Below the pieces are notes generated by a model, which searched no databases, was not told the origin of the DNA, and worked only from the letters and a program-made list of their open reading frames with translations. A DNA stretch of 64,000 nucleotides from contig OZ023273.1 of assembly GCA_964007475.1 (NCBI GenBank), positions 125,659,812 through 125,723,811 on the forward strand, read 5' to 3'. The DNA comes from Hybos culiciformis (taxonomy: Eukaryota > Arthropoda > Insecta > Diptera > Hybotidae). The first letter of the stretch is position 1. Each line of letters starts with the position of its first letter. The translations under genes were made by a program, and so were the position numbers. This document shows positions 1-12,233 of the stretch, piece by piece.

Positions 1-3000
1 TTGAACCACACCGGCGGATGCACTTTTAACAAAATTCGATTTGCCGTATTCATCTATGTCAACTAAATGCTTATTTATGTCATTAGAAAGCTTTTCTTCA
101 AAAGTATCGTGGTCATTTTCTGAAGTTAATGTGACCATCTCGTCAGGATTTTTTTTAAATTTTAAAATAATACCAGCGTCTTCGTCTTCAACATCTTCTA
201 TTTCTTTTTTTTTCAAAACTTTTTTCATATGTAATTCTACTGGCTCATAAAATAATGCAGCAACAAAAACCTAAAAAAATATTCAGTAGGATTAGATATT
301 TATTTATTTTAAAATTTTGGCAAATAAAAATTTTTAAGTCCACATGAATAGGCAGTTTTTTCGAATTTTATTTCCAAAATATTGAATATCGAATTCTACG
401 ATTTTAGCTTGGATTCCAAAAATTACTCCTAATTTTTAAGAATTCTTTATTTTACTCTTCACTTTGAGTAGAAGTTTTATTTTAATGTATTCTCACTTTC
501 GATCACTAAAAGAGCATTAAAAGTTTGTAAAATATTTTTTTTTGTAGGTCTACTCTTCCTGGATTCCAAACATATTTTTGTCTTTTGAATATTTATGTTT
601 ACTAATAAAGGTTTTCCGTTTTTCTTAACCAATTAATTTTTAATCTTTATTTTTGTTTAATTTTTCAATTTTGTAAAATTGAAAAAGAAAATTTCGTTTG
701 CTCGATATATGTAAACAAGACTTTAGCTGATTTTATTTTTAAATAAAAGATAAATGATGTGAAAATGTTATATAATTTTGCAAATAAATAATTATGATAT
801 TTACATTCAAAGTAACTCCGCCCATTATAAGTACAGATCCTCTATATCCGTAATTATCTAAAAGCCACCTCAATACTGGAGGCAGGATAATAGACCCAAG
901 AGCACTGCCAGATATGCATAAGCCATTAGCAAGTCCTCGAAGTCTGACAAAATACGATGTAACTAAAATAAATTGAAAATTGATAGTAATTCGATTTTTA
1001 ATAATAAAAATTAACATTTTTAACAAAGATGTACATTTTATTTTGACCTAATTTTGTTAAACATCTAACAGCAGGGCACTACATTCAATATAACCACGTT
1101 TAGACCTCCGACATGTGTAATGAACATAGTTCTAATTTTTTTTAATGCTTTCAGATGCATGTTTCAAAAAAAAAAATTCTTTTACAAAAACAAAATTTAC
1201 AAAAAAAAAACTAAAAAAAAACGTATTCAATAGAAACGAAATTTTCAACATTCATTCGTTTTCGTAAATATGTTCACAGTGAAAAATTAAATTTCAACAA
1301 ACTTTATTTTCCTTTCATCGGAGATCAGAAGTGTGCTTAAATTAGAAAAATCGTGAATTTTCATTTACAGAAGCTGATTTTAGCTCTTTAGAACCAAACA
1401 CAAAACTCTTTAGACCAAACACAAAGCTCCGGGCTTTGAAAATCTCTTTGACTTATTAAAATTAGTTCATTTATAAAGAAGGTAGAGCATTCTTGTGAAC
1501 TGTATATTTCAGTGTCATGTCCTCTTAACAAATTCAATTCGGATTTTTTATAGCAAAACTTTCATCATATTCATTAACTTATATTCTTAATTAATATGTT
1601 TTTTAATATTAAAAATTAAAATGATTTTTGATTGATAGAGTTTGAATATAAATTTCTAAACGTTATACATCTCTGTTATCTTATGTAATTTATCGTTTTA
1701 CCTATATATACTGTGGGGGGGAAACTTAAACCCGCACCTAAAAAGATAAAATGGGAATATAATTATTATATTTTAAAAATAAGCAGATCAAAGTTACCTG
1801 CACCAACGAGAATTCCATAACTAAAATAATTAAATAAAAATAATGAAATATTATTAAATCCAAAAATATTAAATTATAAATATAAATTAAAAAAAAAAAT
1901 GAAATGAGAATTAAGTACATTCGCATTATGAATTAATATGATAAATAAATTATCATAATAGTAATTTATGCATTCAATTCTCTTTTTCAATTTGTTTGTT
2001 TTTTAATTAAGTAATAATTATTACCAAAACTTTTAATTCTCTTAATTTTATCTAACAAAAATAAAAATATTATTGATTATAATAGAACAAAAAGAATTCT
2101 CAAAAGTTTATCTTTCTATTTAAAAATTACTTTTAACGCAAATGTAAATTTCAACAGATTTCTCTGATATCAAAACAAGAATAATTTATTATTTTGATTT
2201 AATTTAACCAATAAAATTTTACGTAATTTTAAATAACTTCAAATTATCAATAATAAGTGAAAGACAAGGCATTAGTACAGTATTTCCGATAGTTTGTAAA
2301 ATAATACAACAATTGTAGTTTAATATTCATTTTAATATTTTTGTATATTTGGTATTCTATTGCTTTTTTACACTATTGTTTAAACATTAATTCATTTATC
2401 TAATCAACTTTTTTTTGTAATTGAGAGTGATTTGAAACTTATATCTTTTCCACCCTCTATTAATAGTTTTCACCATTAATTACTTACAAAATATTTAGGA
2501 AGATTTACAAATCTTGCAAAATAATAATAAATATTATAAAAAAGTATAAATTTTCGATGGGCGGCATTTTTAAAAGTTAATTACTTTTATTGACTAAACT
2601 GAAAATCAATTTCAAATTTTTAGGCTAAAATGACAACGATAAAATTCTGAATGTGAAACACGTAATTAATAATTTATTTATCGGTTTTTGTTATTTTTAT
2701 TTCTTTTCAATTGGAAAAAACTGGTATTATCTTTTTTGATGTGTATATATTGATAATTTTGATTGGCTTCAATTAAAATTATAATATCTTATATTATTAT
2801 ACATAAATTTTGCATGCGTTTTTCGTACGAAAAATAGTTCTATTCGATAACACAAGTAATTATTGTAAATATTGGCTTAAATTAATTGTATTTAGTATTT
2901 CTCGAAAACTTAATAGTAAACTAATGAAATAAATTATTCTTTATTTCGAACGAATTGGGAATCAAGGTTTTCAAATATGTGTAAAAATAAAATTAAGAAC

Positions 3001-4024
3001 AATAATTTCCAGATATTTTTTTATAATGATATTTTATTAACAAAACCAAAAATTAATTTTTTAATTTTGAACTTTATTTTATTTTAGACAACAATTGTCA
3101 AAGAAATAAAGTCGTTCGGATCGTTATTATGTTGATTTAAGAGAATTACAAAGACTTAGAAGTTATTTTATTACTTTTGGGCATGTAATAGAAGATTATT
3201 TATGAATAAGTTAATTTTAGTTATTAAATGTTATTATTGAAAAATTATTTAAGTCTTTAAGAAAATATCATATTAATGTATAATTTTCCTTAAAGCCAAA
3301 AATTAACTTAAAGAGTTAGCTAAAATATAAGTTAATAGATAAAAGTAATTGTGTTGTATAATCCAGAAATTACAATAAAAAAAAAATAGTTGTGGACAGT
3401 TTTTGTAATTTGAGTCATCATATGGGTCATATGAGACATCATATGGGAATTTTAAAGAACTAATTAAAGTTTCAGGAATAAAATGAAGGTAACTGATTAC
3501 CATCAGCATTTTTTTGTTTTGCAAACTATGGAATTCTTCAACAGTTTTTGGCTTTTTTTAAAATTACTATCGATCCAATTTATTATTCAATTTTGAGTAT
3601 TATTTATATTGTTTAATCTATTGAAATTTACCTAAAGTAAAGGAAAACAACAGAAGAAGCCCAAAATGATAGTATCATTCCGATGGCTGCAAAAGCACCT
3701 CCCATTATTGTCACTGTCCTATAAGAGTACTTTACACTTAATATACTTGATAATGGACCTAAAACAATATTAATTTTATGAGATTAAAAGAAAATTTAAG
3801 AAAACAATAATTTATTACTCACCTAACGAACTGTACAAAAAGTAGCAAAGAGCTGGTATAAAACTAGCAGCTGTCGGTGTAGCTTTAAACGCTTCTAAAA
3901 ATTCAACAAATAATACTCCAAAACTTTTAATTGTGCCGGGTATTAGTATGTTTACAGCTGTAGCACCGGCTAATATAAGCCAGCCCCAACCTCCATCTGG
4001 AGGCACCATCTCGTAGTCAGGCAT
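1..4024 (-). CDS. Monocarboxylate transporter (SLC16/MCT family, MFS), 5' part, 3' end off window
   Basis: Proton-linked carrier of monocarboxylates in the plasma membrane, judged from family resemblance. Coding exons on the minus strand: 4024-3823, 3758-3632, 1820-1798, 1737-1702, 962-805 and 270-1 (still open). They total 272 codons with matching phases at every junction. The start at 4024 is the Met just before the MCT hallmark PDGGWGWLI. An AG acceptor at 4031-4030 implies a non-coding first exon upstream. The product covers transmembrane helices 1-6 (including YGILVGAGAGLSFPPTVYI and YFVRLRGLANGLCISGSALG). It then enters a charged, acidic loop (KKEIEDVEDEDAG) equivalent to the cytosolic loop between helices 6 and 7. 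Helices 7-12 lie outside the window. Two exons are tiny (23 and 36 nt). The family assignment is firm, but the substrate cannot be told. Confidence 0.93.
271..3631 (-). other. Introns of the monocarboxylate transporter gene
   Basis: Introns 804-271, 1701-963, 1797-1738 and 3631-1821. All are AT-rich with homopolymer A/T runs. I see no additional exon, RNA gene or repeat of note in them. Short open stretches here are chance. Confidence 0.6.
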
Positions 4025-4029
4025 GTTTT

Positions 4030-5816
4030 CTACAAACAAAAATTTTAGAATATTTTAATTATAATATTTCGAGCACTTCGAGAATTTGTTTGCATTAAAT
4101 ATTAAATTAAGTAATCCGACAGATAAAATTTTTAAAAAGGAATGATTGGCTAATAAATTGACATTTTTAAAATAAAGATCACTTGTCAATTCAATAACAT
4201 TTTAATTTGAACCTTATTTTTGATTGCGTAATGAAATGAAAAAATACAAAAACATAGAATAATATTGCTTTTAGGTTCAATTAAAAATTATCGACGATCT
4301 TATTAAGTAACAGGGTTTTTCAATTTTCTTTTACTTTAATTTGAAACACTTTTATACTGAGACAATAAGTTGGGCATAGTATAGATTATGAATGGTCTAT
4401 AAAATATTATATGTAAGTAGATAGGTATGAAATTAAATTGATTACAGCAATTTAATGATATACTGAGTATCTAGATACCATAAAAATTTAACGTTATTAA
4501 TATTGTGCGATCTGAAGAATAATTCAATGTAATCCACTTTTATTATATTATATTGTTTTTGATTTTTGTTCGTTAATAACTATTGCAGATACCCCGTATA
4601 GAGTATTTATTTCCCCTCGAAAAAAAAATTAATTAAAATTTGACGAAAATGTAATCAATTTTAATTTTGATTTTTTTTTTCTCTAAAATAAAACAATGAA
4701 TGATCAATGATAACTATTTTTTTTTATTGTCCAAATTCAATAAAAAAATAATTTAAAATTGTTTAAACTGACCTTGTGTTAATTTTTGTCGAAAATAAAG
4801 GAAAAATAAATTACAAAGTAAATTCCTTCGAAAAGTAATTTTTTTTTTTTGAGATTTTTATTTCAAAATTAATGAATGACGATCAAAAATTTTATCAAGT
4901 TTAAATTTTTAAATGGATGTAAATTCTGAAATAATTTTATTCTTTACATTTTTTTTTTGGATAATAATTAAAAAATTATTATTTTTTTAATTAATAAATT
5001 ATAAATATTTTTAAATTCTATTATTCTTTATTGTTGTAGGTAGATTATTGTTGTAGGTACAATACTTACATGGAACAAGGAAAAATAATTTTATCACATT
5101 AAAGATAAGTAAACTAAAAATTATTTTTTAAGTACAATTTATTTATTTTAAATTAAATTGAAATTCAATTAATATAAAAGAAAATTGTAAACTTATTTTT
5201 AAGATATTTAAATAAAAAAAAAATAATTAATTAAAAAAAGTCATTTAAAAATATTTATTTTCTTTAAAAACAAATCAAAAGGTAAAATAAACTGTCACAC
5301 GCTACACATGGCGTACTGCAATGAGCTTAATAAATAATAATGTACTTCAAAAGTTAATTTTTTTTTTGTGATGACAGAGAATGATGGCGATAAATATTGT
5401 CGAGGCATTCTTAATGTGACTTTAATATTGTTGCGTTTCATCATCAACGACAAATCCACTGTTGATAATGTCATAAGTAAGTATAGTGACATCTACTGTA
5501 TTGTACTGTAAGCAATTCGGTGGTATAAAAATTAAAAGTAGCATGGAAAATAGCCCAAATAAAATTAAAAGCCGGAAAATCGATATTATTAGGAATAATT
5601 AAATTAGTAAGTTATAGTTTATTTTGGGGCAACATTTAGGTTGGTTTCCTCAATAATTGTGTTTTCTATTATTTTGTTCCCGGCCGGAAATATTTTTCCG
5701 GCCGGTATGTGTGCCATAATACACTCCCTTGTTAAAAATTAAAAAATATTTATCAAAATTTTGAAGTTAGTTTTTGTTCTTTGTTGTTTGTAAAATAAAG
5801 ACGCGAAAGACCGTGA
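4030..5816. other. Divergent intergenic region between transporter (-) and RPAP2 gene (+)
   Basis: AT-rich DNA that should hold the transporter's upstream non-coding exon and promoter and the RPAP2 promoter. I could not place a TATA box or initiator with confidence. The only striking element is the GC-rich inverted repeat at 5680-5705. Confidence 0.5.
5680..5705. repeat. GC-rich perfect inverted repeat, about 110 bp upstream of RPAP2 start
   Basis: CCGGCCGGAAA (5680-5690) is followed by TATT and then its exact complement TTTCCGGCCGG (5695-5705). This gives 11-bp arms with a 4-nt loop. It stands out because the surroundings are about 80% A+T. It could be a palindromic promoter element or a transposon end. 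No function is shown. Confidence 0.7.
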
Positions 5817-6990
5817 ATGATGAACAAAAATAACCGAAATCGGAAGTTCAATCTGAGGTATCTGCTTAAATTAAGATATAAAAATTTACATTTAGCTCTA
5901 TTTGGATGTCATGTCATTCATTTCATTCACTAACCCGACCATATCTACCTACTAAATATCCATTGATAGCAATTCCATTTGATTTGTTTTTTTTTTTTTT
6001 TTTTTTTTTTTAGCAAAGAACAACTTTTGAGAACAATTGAATTAAAGCGCAAATGCAATCAAACAGCTCAAGATATTGTGGTAGAATTAATTGAGATTAA
6101 TTTAACAAAAGAAATATTTTTATCCAAGGTAGGTAGGTATTTTATTTATTTACTTAGGTACCATACCAAAGTAGTGATTAATAGATTATCTAATTGTTTT
6201 CCACGCATAAATACTTTTTTACTTTAAGGAAAATTAAATATTGTTCACCAAATACCAATCCAAAACAACGGGAAATTGTTCTTCCTACTTTTAAATACCA
6301 CTTAAACTACAGTACGAAACTTAAGATTGATAATTGTAAAACATAGATTTTTACATCAAACTACGTCTCCAAAGATGTTTTCAAAAAATCTTGCCTTAAA
6401 TCAACATGTCTGGGCTGCTAACTAAGCCAAATTATAAAGAATAGTACAGAATCATAAACTATTTATTGCATTATAGACATTTACTTTCTAGAAATAAAAA
6501 TTTATTCAATAGAAACTTTATTTCTTATATGCTATTTACCTAATAGTCTTGCCATTTAAGATTATAAATATCGTTACATTAAATTGGAATAAAAAATTTC
6601 AGCTTAAATACATCAATCCATCACACTATGAAGACATTATTGAAGAACGATATATTTTACAAATTTGCGGATATCCTCTATGTAACAATAAATTAGAAAA
6701 GTAAGTAAAAATCGCTTAATCAAAAATTTCCAGTTTTGTAGAAATTTTATGTACCTATCTTTTATTATGTATCTTTAATTTAATTTACTTAAATCTTTAT
6801 TTTTAGGATTCCGTCAAAAATTTATGTTATTTCATGCAGTTCAAACAAAGTTTATGACATAACAGATAGAAAGAAATTCTGCTCTCAAAAATGTTATAAT
6901 GCATCAAATTGTATAAAAGGACAAATCCCAACAAGCCCTTTGTGGCTACGAGATGAGAAATTTGATCCCCAATTCAAAATATTGTTATAA
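5817..6990 (+). CDS. RPAP2: RPAP2/Rtr1-family RNA polymerase II CTD phosphatase, short form
   Basis: Rtr1/RPAP2 proteins are zinc-binding phosphatases that act on Ser5-phosphorylated Pol II C-terminal domain and take part in polymerase import. Exons: 5817-5857, 6014-6128, 6603-6700 and 6807-6990. They total 438 nt, or 145 aa plus stop, with phases agreeing at all three junctions. Start: tandem ATG ATG at 5817, with MNKNNRNRKFNL spliced to KEQLLRT. Diagnostic residues: INPSHYEDIIEERYI, the first zinc pair in CGYPLC, then KVYDITDRKKFCSQKCY with the second Cys pair, and a conserved end IPTSPLWLRDE. Only the Rtr1 domain is present. The long C-terminal region of vertebrate RPAP2 is absent, and the stop follows FKILL directly. 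The acceptor of exon 2 is preceded by an unusually long T run. A polyadenylation-like AATAAA follows at about 7001. It is convergent with Usp14. Confidence 0.92.
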
Positions 6991-7385
6991 ATTTTCTTAA
7001 ATAAAAATAAATATACTATTGTAAATTTATTTGCGAGCAATTCAAATGAGGAATTATTTCACTAATATTAATGTATTGGAAATATAATATGTGATTGATA
7101 CGTCTCTTTATTACAGCATGTTATTATTGTATTATTATGATGTTCAATCGAATTAATGTTGGCAAAAAAATTACAGAAATTGGAAAACACAAAATACTTG
7201 TCAATTCTTAATTTAGAAATAAACTTTAAATATTTATTTCTAAATTGAAAATGAGAATAACAAAAAAAAAAGGATCTTTAAAAATAATGTAAATAAAAAA
7301 AAATTATTTATTGCAACAATTAAAAAAAGAAGTTTATTGGAATTTATTTTCAGTATGTTTTTTATTTCAAACATTTTTTTTCCAA

Positions 7386-10300
7386 TTAGTTTTTATCTTC
7401 AGAAACCTCTAAAAGTTTTGGTCCATATAAGAGAACATACGCACAATGCCAGTCCCCACCTCCGGATAAACGAAGAATATCCTCGCTAGAAACTGGGGCT
7501 ACAACATCATCATCGAATTTTATCCAAACATCAGTTTTTTGTTTAACCCAGGCTACGTAATGCCCAGATGAAGAGGATCGACCTTTATGAGTTAACACAG
7601 CTTGAAGGGTATAATAGCCTGAATTATTAGATCCAACGTCATCTTCGAACCAGAAAGACTCGTAACTTTTTTCTTCATTAGTGATATTGGTATTTACGTT
7701 TTTAGATTTCTCATCATCAGTTCTTGATTTTTCAATTTTGGCATCTTCGAATACCTACGAAAATAAAATAAGTCAATAATTTTTTCAATAAATTTTTAAA
7801 AATACAAAAAAATGGTTTTAACTATGCGTGAAGACTTTAATGTTTTTTTGTTGGAAGTTTGAGATATGTGTGTATTTCAACCCTATACTTTTACGGTCTT
7901 AAAGAATAAATAAAAAGTATTTTTACGAATTATATTTGACTATAAGGGGTCAATATAATTAATTATAAATATAAATTTAAAATTTTTTTCTTTTGCTGGC
8001 TACGCAGTTTCTTTTACTACACATACATTAGTTAAAAAGGTTAAAATTTTTTTTTCGATTTTTCAATTCTAAAAAAAATACTTGCTTTGAATTTGGTACG
8101 CATTGGAGTTAATCTCTTTTGCAAGTCAGGTGTGCACAAATCAAATACATCTAAGTCCATTGGAAATTTTATGTCCTTGAGAACTTTGGCGTTGATACCT
8201 TCTTTTCCCTTGTATTGGAATCGTACGAACTGGACAGTTAAATAACTTGGTAAGCGACTTATCAACGACTGAAAAAATATTTTTTTTATTTCAAGAATTG
8301 AATACCCATTAAGTTTATTACCGTTTTAGCATAAAGAGCATCACGTCCTAAGAAGTCTGATTTCTTTGTTAATGTTTCAATCATTTTCTGAAAAAAAAAA
8401 AATATGTTTTTCAATTTCTTTAAGAAAAAAAAAAAAAAATTAATGTTACCGATTTTAAACCACTATGCATGTATTTCACCTCAGTCGATATGAAACAACT
8501 CAATTGAAGAAAATTTTCCTCTGATTTTGAGGCAGGTTCTTCGGTAGTCTCGCTACATTTCATTTCAACATCAAATGTTCCACCGAAGTATTGTTCAATG
8601 AAAGAGCTAAAATTGTTCAAACATTTTTTTAATTACAATTCATAATATCAATAAAAAAATAAAAAATATTAAAATAGTAAAAGGCAAGAAATTTAAATGT
8701 TAATTTCACTTTTTTTTTATCCTGTACATTTATGCAAGACGTTTGTCTTATTATGTACAATGAATATTCATTTTTTTTATTAAATAAAACAGCTAAATTC
8801 GACCAAAATACTAATTTTTATTTTTTTTTACTTTAATTAAATATAGAACTTTAATTCCTCGAATTGTTCAATACGAACATAATTGTTTTTTTTTACTTTA
8901 ATTAAATATAGAACTTTAATTCCTCGAATTGTTCAATACGAACATAATTGTAAGTGAAATTGTTAGTTGTTTTTAAATAAAGGTGTAAATGTATATTAAA
9001 GAAATATTTTGATTTTATTATATCGGTTGTAGAATTGATATCTACTTATATTTTTTGATGTTTCCTTCCGTTGGGGGAATTTTTTGTTGAAGCATTTTAA
9101 GCAATTCACTCCAACATTCGTTTGCATCTTGTTGCTTGTAAGTATTATTCTCTTGCTGGGCAAATTGTGGAAAAACTGGAGCAAAATTAATGATTTAAAA
9201 ACATTAATGATTATGGTGATATTTTAAATTTTATCTTTTATAATTTTGAAAACTCGCAATAAAAATAAAATAAATCTTAAAAAAAACTATTTAGTTTTTG
9301 GAGTAACTTACCCATGTGTAATGTTTGTAGCAAAATAATCGGAGTCACAGTACTGGATGTTTCCATTTGATTAAATAATCCTTTCAAAGCTAAGATTATT
9401 GAATGTGCTGATGACAAAGTATTTGCAGCAGTATCGTCTCTGTATTCTTTTATGGTCTTTTCCAATTCTGGTACGGAACGTAAACATTGAACAACAGCAT
9501 TCATATAACATGTGTTACCTAAATTTATCATACCTGATGGCAATTTCATCTAAAATAAAATTATATGATAAAAAAAACTGTTTCAAAGTAAAGTATTTAT
9601 AATATCAATACAAATGTATTTAGTTCCGATTCATTCATATCTTCCACAAACGTTGTTTTAACAGGTGGTTCTTGAGGGACCTCCTCTTTTGTTCCAAGCA
9701 AAAGCAAAGTTGAGCCCTAAAATAATAATAATGGAAAATGTGCAGCATTAATGGATTTAGGAGTAATATGCATTTATAAATAAATGCATTGGACATATTT
9801 TTTCAAAACCATAAAAAATCAAAAAACAATCTCTAAAATTTGATATTATGAAATCAGGATTGGGTCATTTCGCTAATGTTGAATGAAAAATAAGTATTCG
9901 AATTGTCTTTTCCTCTTTTATATTCTGTTACCTTCATGTATGAAATAGTAGAATAAAAATAAATCAAGTACCTATATTTTTTTTACTTTATCAAGCCTTG
10001 TTAAATTATAAAATAACATATTCCGTAGTCTTATTTGATCGAACTTACTTCTTTTATTTCCATATTCCATTCCTCATCTTTCAGTACGCAACCCTTGCAC
10101 ATTACTTTTTGGCGTTCCGGCAATATACCAGTTAACTAATGATTGAAATAAATATTAATTAAATATAATAATAATTCAAAGTTTTTAATAAAAGAACATA
10201 CCGCATATAATTGTGCTTTGAAAACAAGTGGATCTTCATCATTATTCACTTCTATATTTTTGAATAATTCACGTCCCCATTTTACTTTGACTAAAAAAAG

Positions 10301-11303
10301 AGTAATATAAATTAAAATCCTAAATAAATTTTATATTATCTATTAATTAGTTAGGTTAGGAAGGACCAACAATAAGATTTTAAATTTTTAGGAAGACTGC
10401 GCTGAATTACAAAATTCATCTAATTTAATAGAACGGAAAACTCATATTTATTTTCCTGATATTTAAGAACCTACAGTGTTGGTTTAAAGTTTAAATTTAA
10501 TTTTTTGACCTAGGTACTTTGATGTTACAGTTGTTTAATCATAACGGTTTAAACAATACAAGACCCATTGCCTCAAGAAATGAGTTTGAAACGGTGTGTT
10601 CACATTTCTGAGGGTATCGCAGTAAAAAAAATAACAGAATTCGGAAGGTTTTGTTTTTGACACCTAACCTGACATAACATTTATTTTTAGTACAATATGA
10701 ATTACATTAAACCGTGATTTTTCCAATTTGGAAATATTAATTTTAAATTGTTGATTGGGATACAGATGCGGCCGAAAAATGAGAGCATCAGTTTTTTTTC
10801 GTATCTGAGTAGGTAGGTATACCTATCTGCTTTTTAGAATTGATAGGTGGCTAAGGTAATATACCTATCTACCTAATTTCTAACAGAGAGTGTAAAATAT
10901 AATCCAGTTAGGTGTTTTATATGAATTTTCAAGTTTAAATTTTGACATTTCATTGATTAATAATTAATTAAAAAATATTAAATCCTTCAAACTGAGACAA
11001 AGAAAATATCGGATTTATTATATGAAAATTTTTGTTTCTCATGAAATAAAAAAATTAAAATTTGCCAGTAAATTTATTTTTTGATGAAATTTTTTATTTA
11101 AGTAGGTAGGTAGGTAGGTTGGTAAATAGGTACCTAAAAAACCTACAATAATGCTACTACACTACACTATACAAATTCACAAACCTGCTACTACTAGCTA
11201 GCTACTTCTTCCTTTCTTCCTTCCTAGTTAACCTTTATTGATTTAGTTTATTTTTGATGAAAAAAAATAATTTCAAATGTATCTTACCTTTATATGAAGG
11301 CAT
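7386..11303 (-). CDS. Usp14: Ubiquitin carboxyl-terminal hydrolase 14 (proteasome-associated deubiquitinase)
   Basis: Cysteine protease that binds the 26S proteasome through a UBL domain and trims ubiquitin chains. Exons (minus): 11303-11288, 10290-10202, 10135-10049, 9716-9612, 9549-9312, 9175-9046, 8606-8450, 8387-8322, 8268-8086 and 7754-7386. They total 1440 nt, or 479 aa (human 494). Residues 1-75 are the UBL domain (starting MPSYKVKVKWG). The Cys box is NLGNTCYMNAVVQC with catalytic Cys at about residue 113. The QQDANECW motif follows, and the His box is SSSGHYVAW with His at about 422, then WIKFDDD with the catalytic Asp. The tail RLSGGGDWHCAYVLLYGP is typical. Exon 9 must end at 8086 before a GC donor (GCAAGT). 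Using the nearby GT would shift the frame. Intron 10201-10136 is small. Intron 1 (11287-10291) is the largest. Confidence 0.96.
8821..8950. repeat. Perfect 65-bp tandem duplication in a Usp14 intron
   Basis: 8821-8885 and 8886-8950 are identical by eye, each beginning with nine T and ending AACATAATTG. The duplication lies in the intron between exons 6 and 7. The identity implies a recent event or a collapsed assembly duplication. Confidence 0.85.
10291..11287 (-). other. Usp14 intron 1
   Basis: About 1 kb, with no exon seen. It contains TAGGTAGG/TACCTACC clusters at 10808-10875 and 11102-11230, including four tandem TAGG units near 11102. These are simple repeats that recur across the window (for example near 14585, 26760, 27040 and 37500-37870). 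Confidence 0.6.
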
Positions 11304-12126
11304 TATTTAAAAAAAAAATCTAAATTTATATTTTATTATAAATTAAAAAAAATTTATTAATATTTTATTTCAAAATTATTTTTTGATTTGTAAAAAAATC
11401 ACCAAAAATTTATTCCTTGAAGAATTAATGCTTGTCATTTATTTTATGCCAGCGGTGAAACTTTTAAGTGACTTATTTGAAAAGTTGATTGAGTATTAGA
11501 TCAAACCCGCTTACCTCGTGTCAGCTGTCAGAACGCCGGCATTGATGAACAAAGATTATAAGTATTAATGTGGATCTACTATGACTATTTTCGACAAAAT
11601 CAACCCGAGTAGTGTGATTTTATTATCATGAGAAATTTTCATGCCTGACGAATTAAAAAGAATAGTAGAATAAACACCACGATATAAAAAAAGGATAGAA
11701 AAAGGGGTCAAAAAATCCTTCAAAAGAGACATGGGTAAAAGCAGTCTTATAGCTTCGACATAGGTTCGTTGTGTGTTTGGTACTTGGTTTGGAAATATAA
11801 AATTTTAAGTTTGTGTCAAACCCAAACTGGAATATAAAAAATAAAATATTTAAAAATAAAAATTTTATGGAAAATGGAATAAGTCACTTCATTGAACGGC
11901 GCGCCGTAAAAAACATTTTTATTATTTCGATATTTTGCGCTTGATAGATTTTCGAGTTTAAATAGCTATGTTTAACTGGACGCGACGGACGCGACGGACG
12001 TGACGCTAAAGACGTAAGAAATATTAAATGTATGGAAGTGTATGGAGACGGTTTAACTGGACGTTGACGTTGACGACGCGACGTTGACGACGTAAAAAGT
12101 TAAATGTATTTTAACTTTTTACGTTA

Positions 12127-12233
12127 TGCCTTGGACAAACTGACACGATTAATGCCTTGGACAAACTGAACTCGAAAAACATGTTCTTGAGCACAAAAAC
12201 AAGTTATTAAAATCGACCGAACAGACTACCTTA
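12127..12233. mobile_element. Two terminal fragments of the TGCCTTGGACA transposon family
   Basis: 12127-12152 is a left terminus (TGCCTTGGACAAACTGACAC). 12153-12233 is a right terminus in inverted orientation (TGCCTTGGACAAACTGAACTC, ending beside a TTA). They are the left margin of the nested array. The outer flanks of the whole array are TTA at 12124-12126 and TTA at 13536-13538. Confidence 0.7.

Noticed and set aside
8080..8082. GT donor just after the end of Usp14 exon 9
   Set aside because: Its use would put exon 10 out of frame. The GC donor four bases earlier keeps the conserved protein intact.
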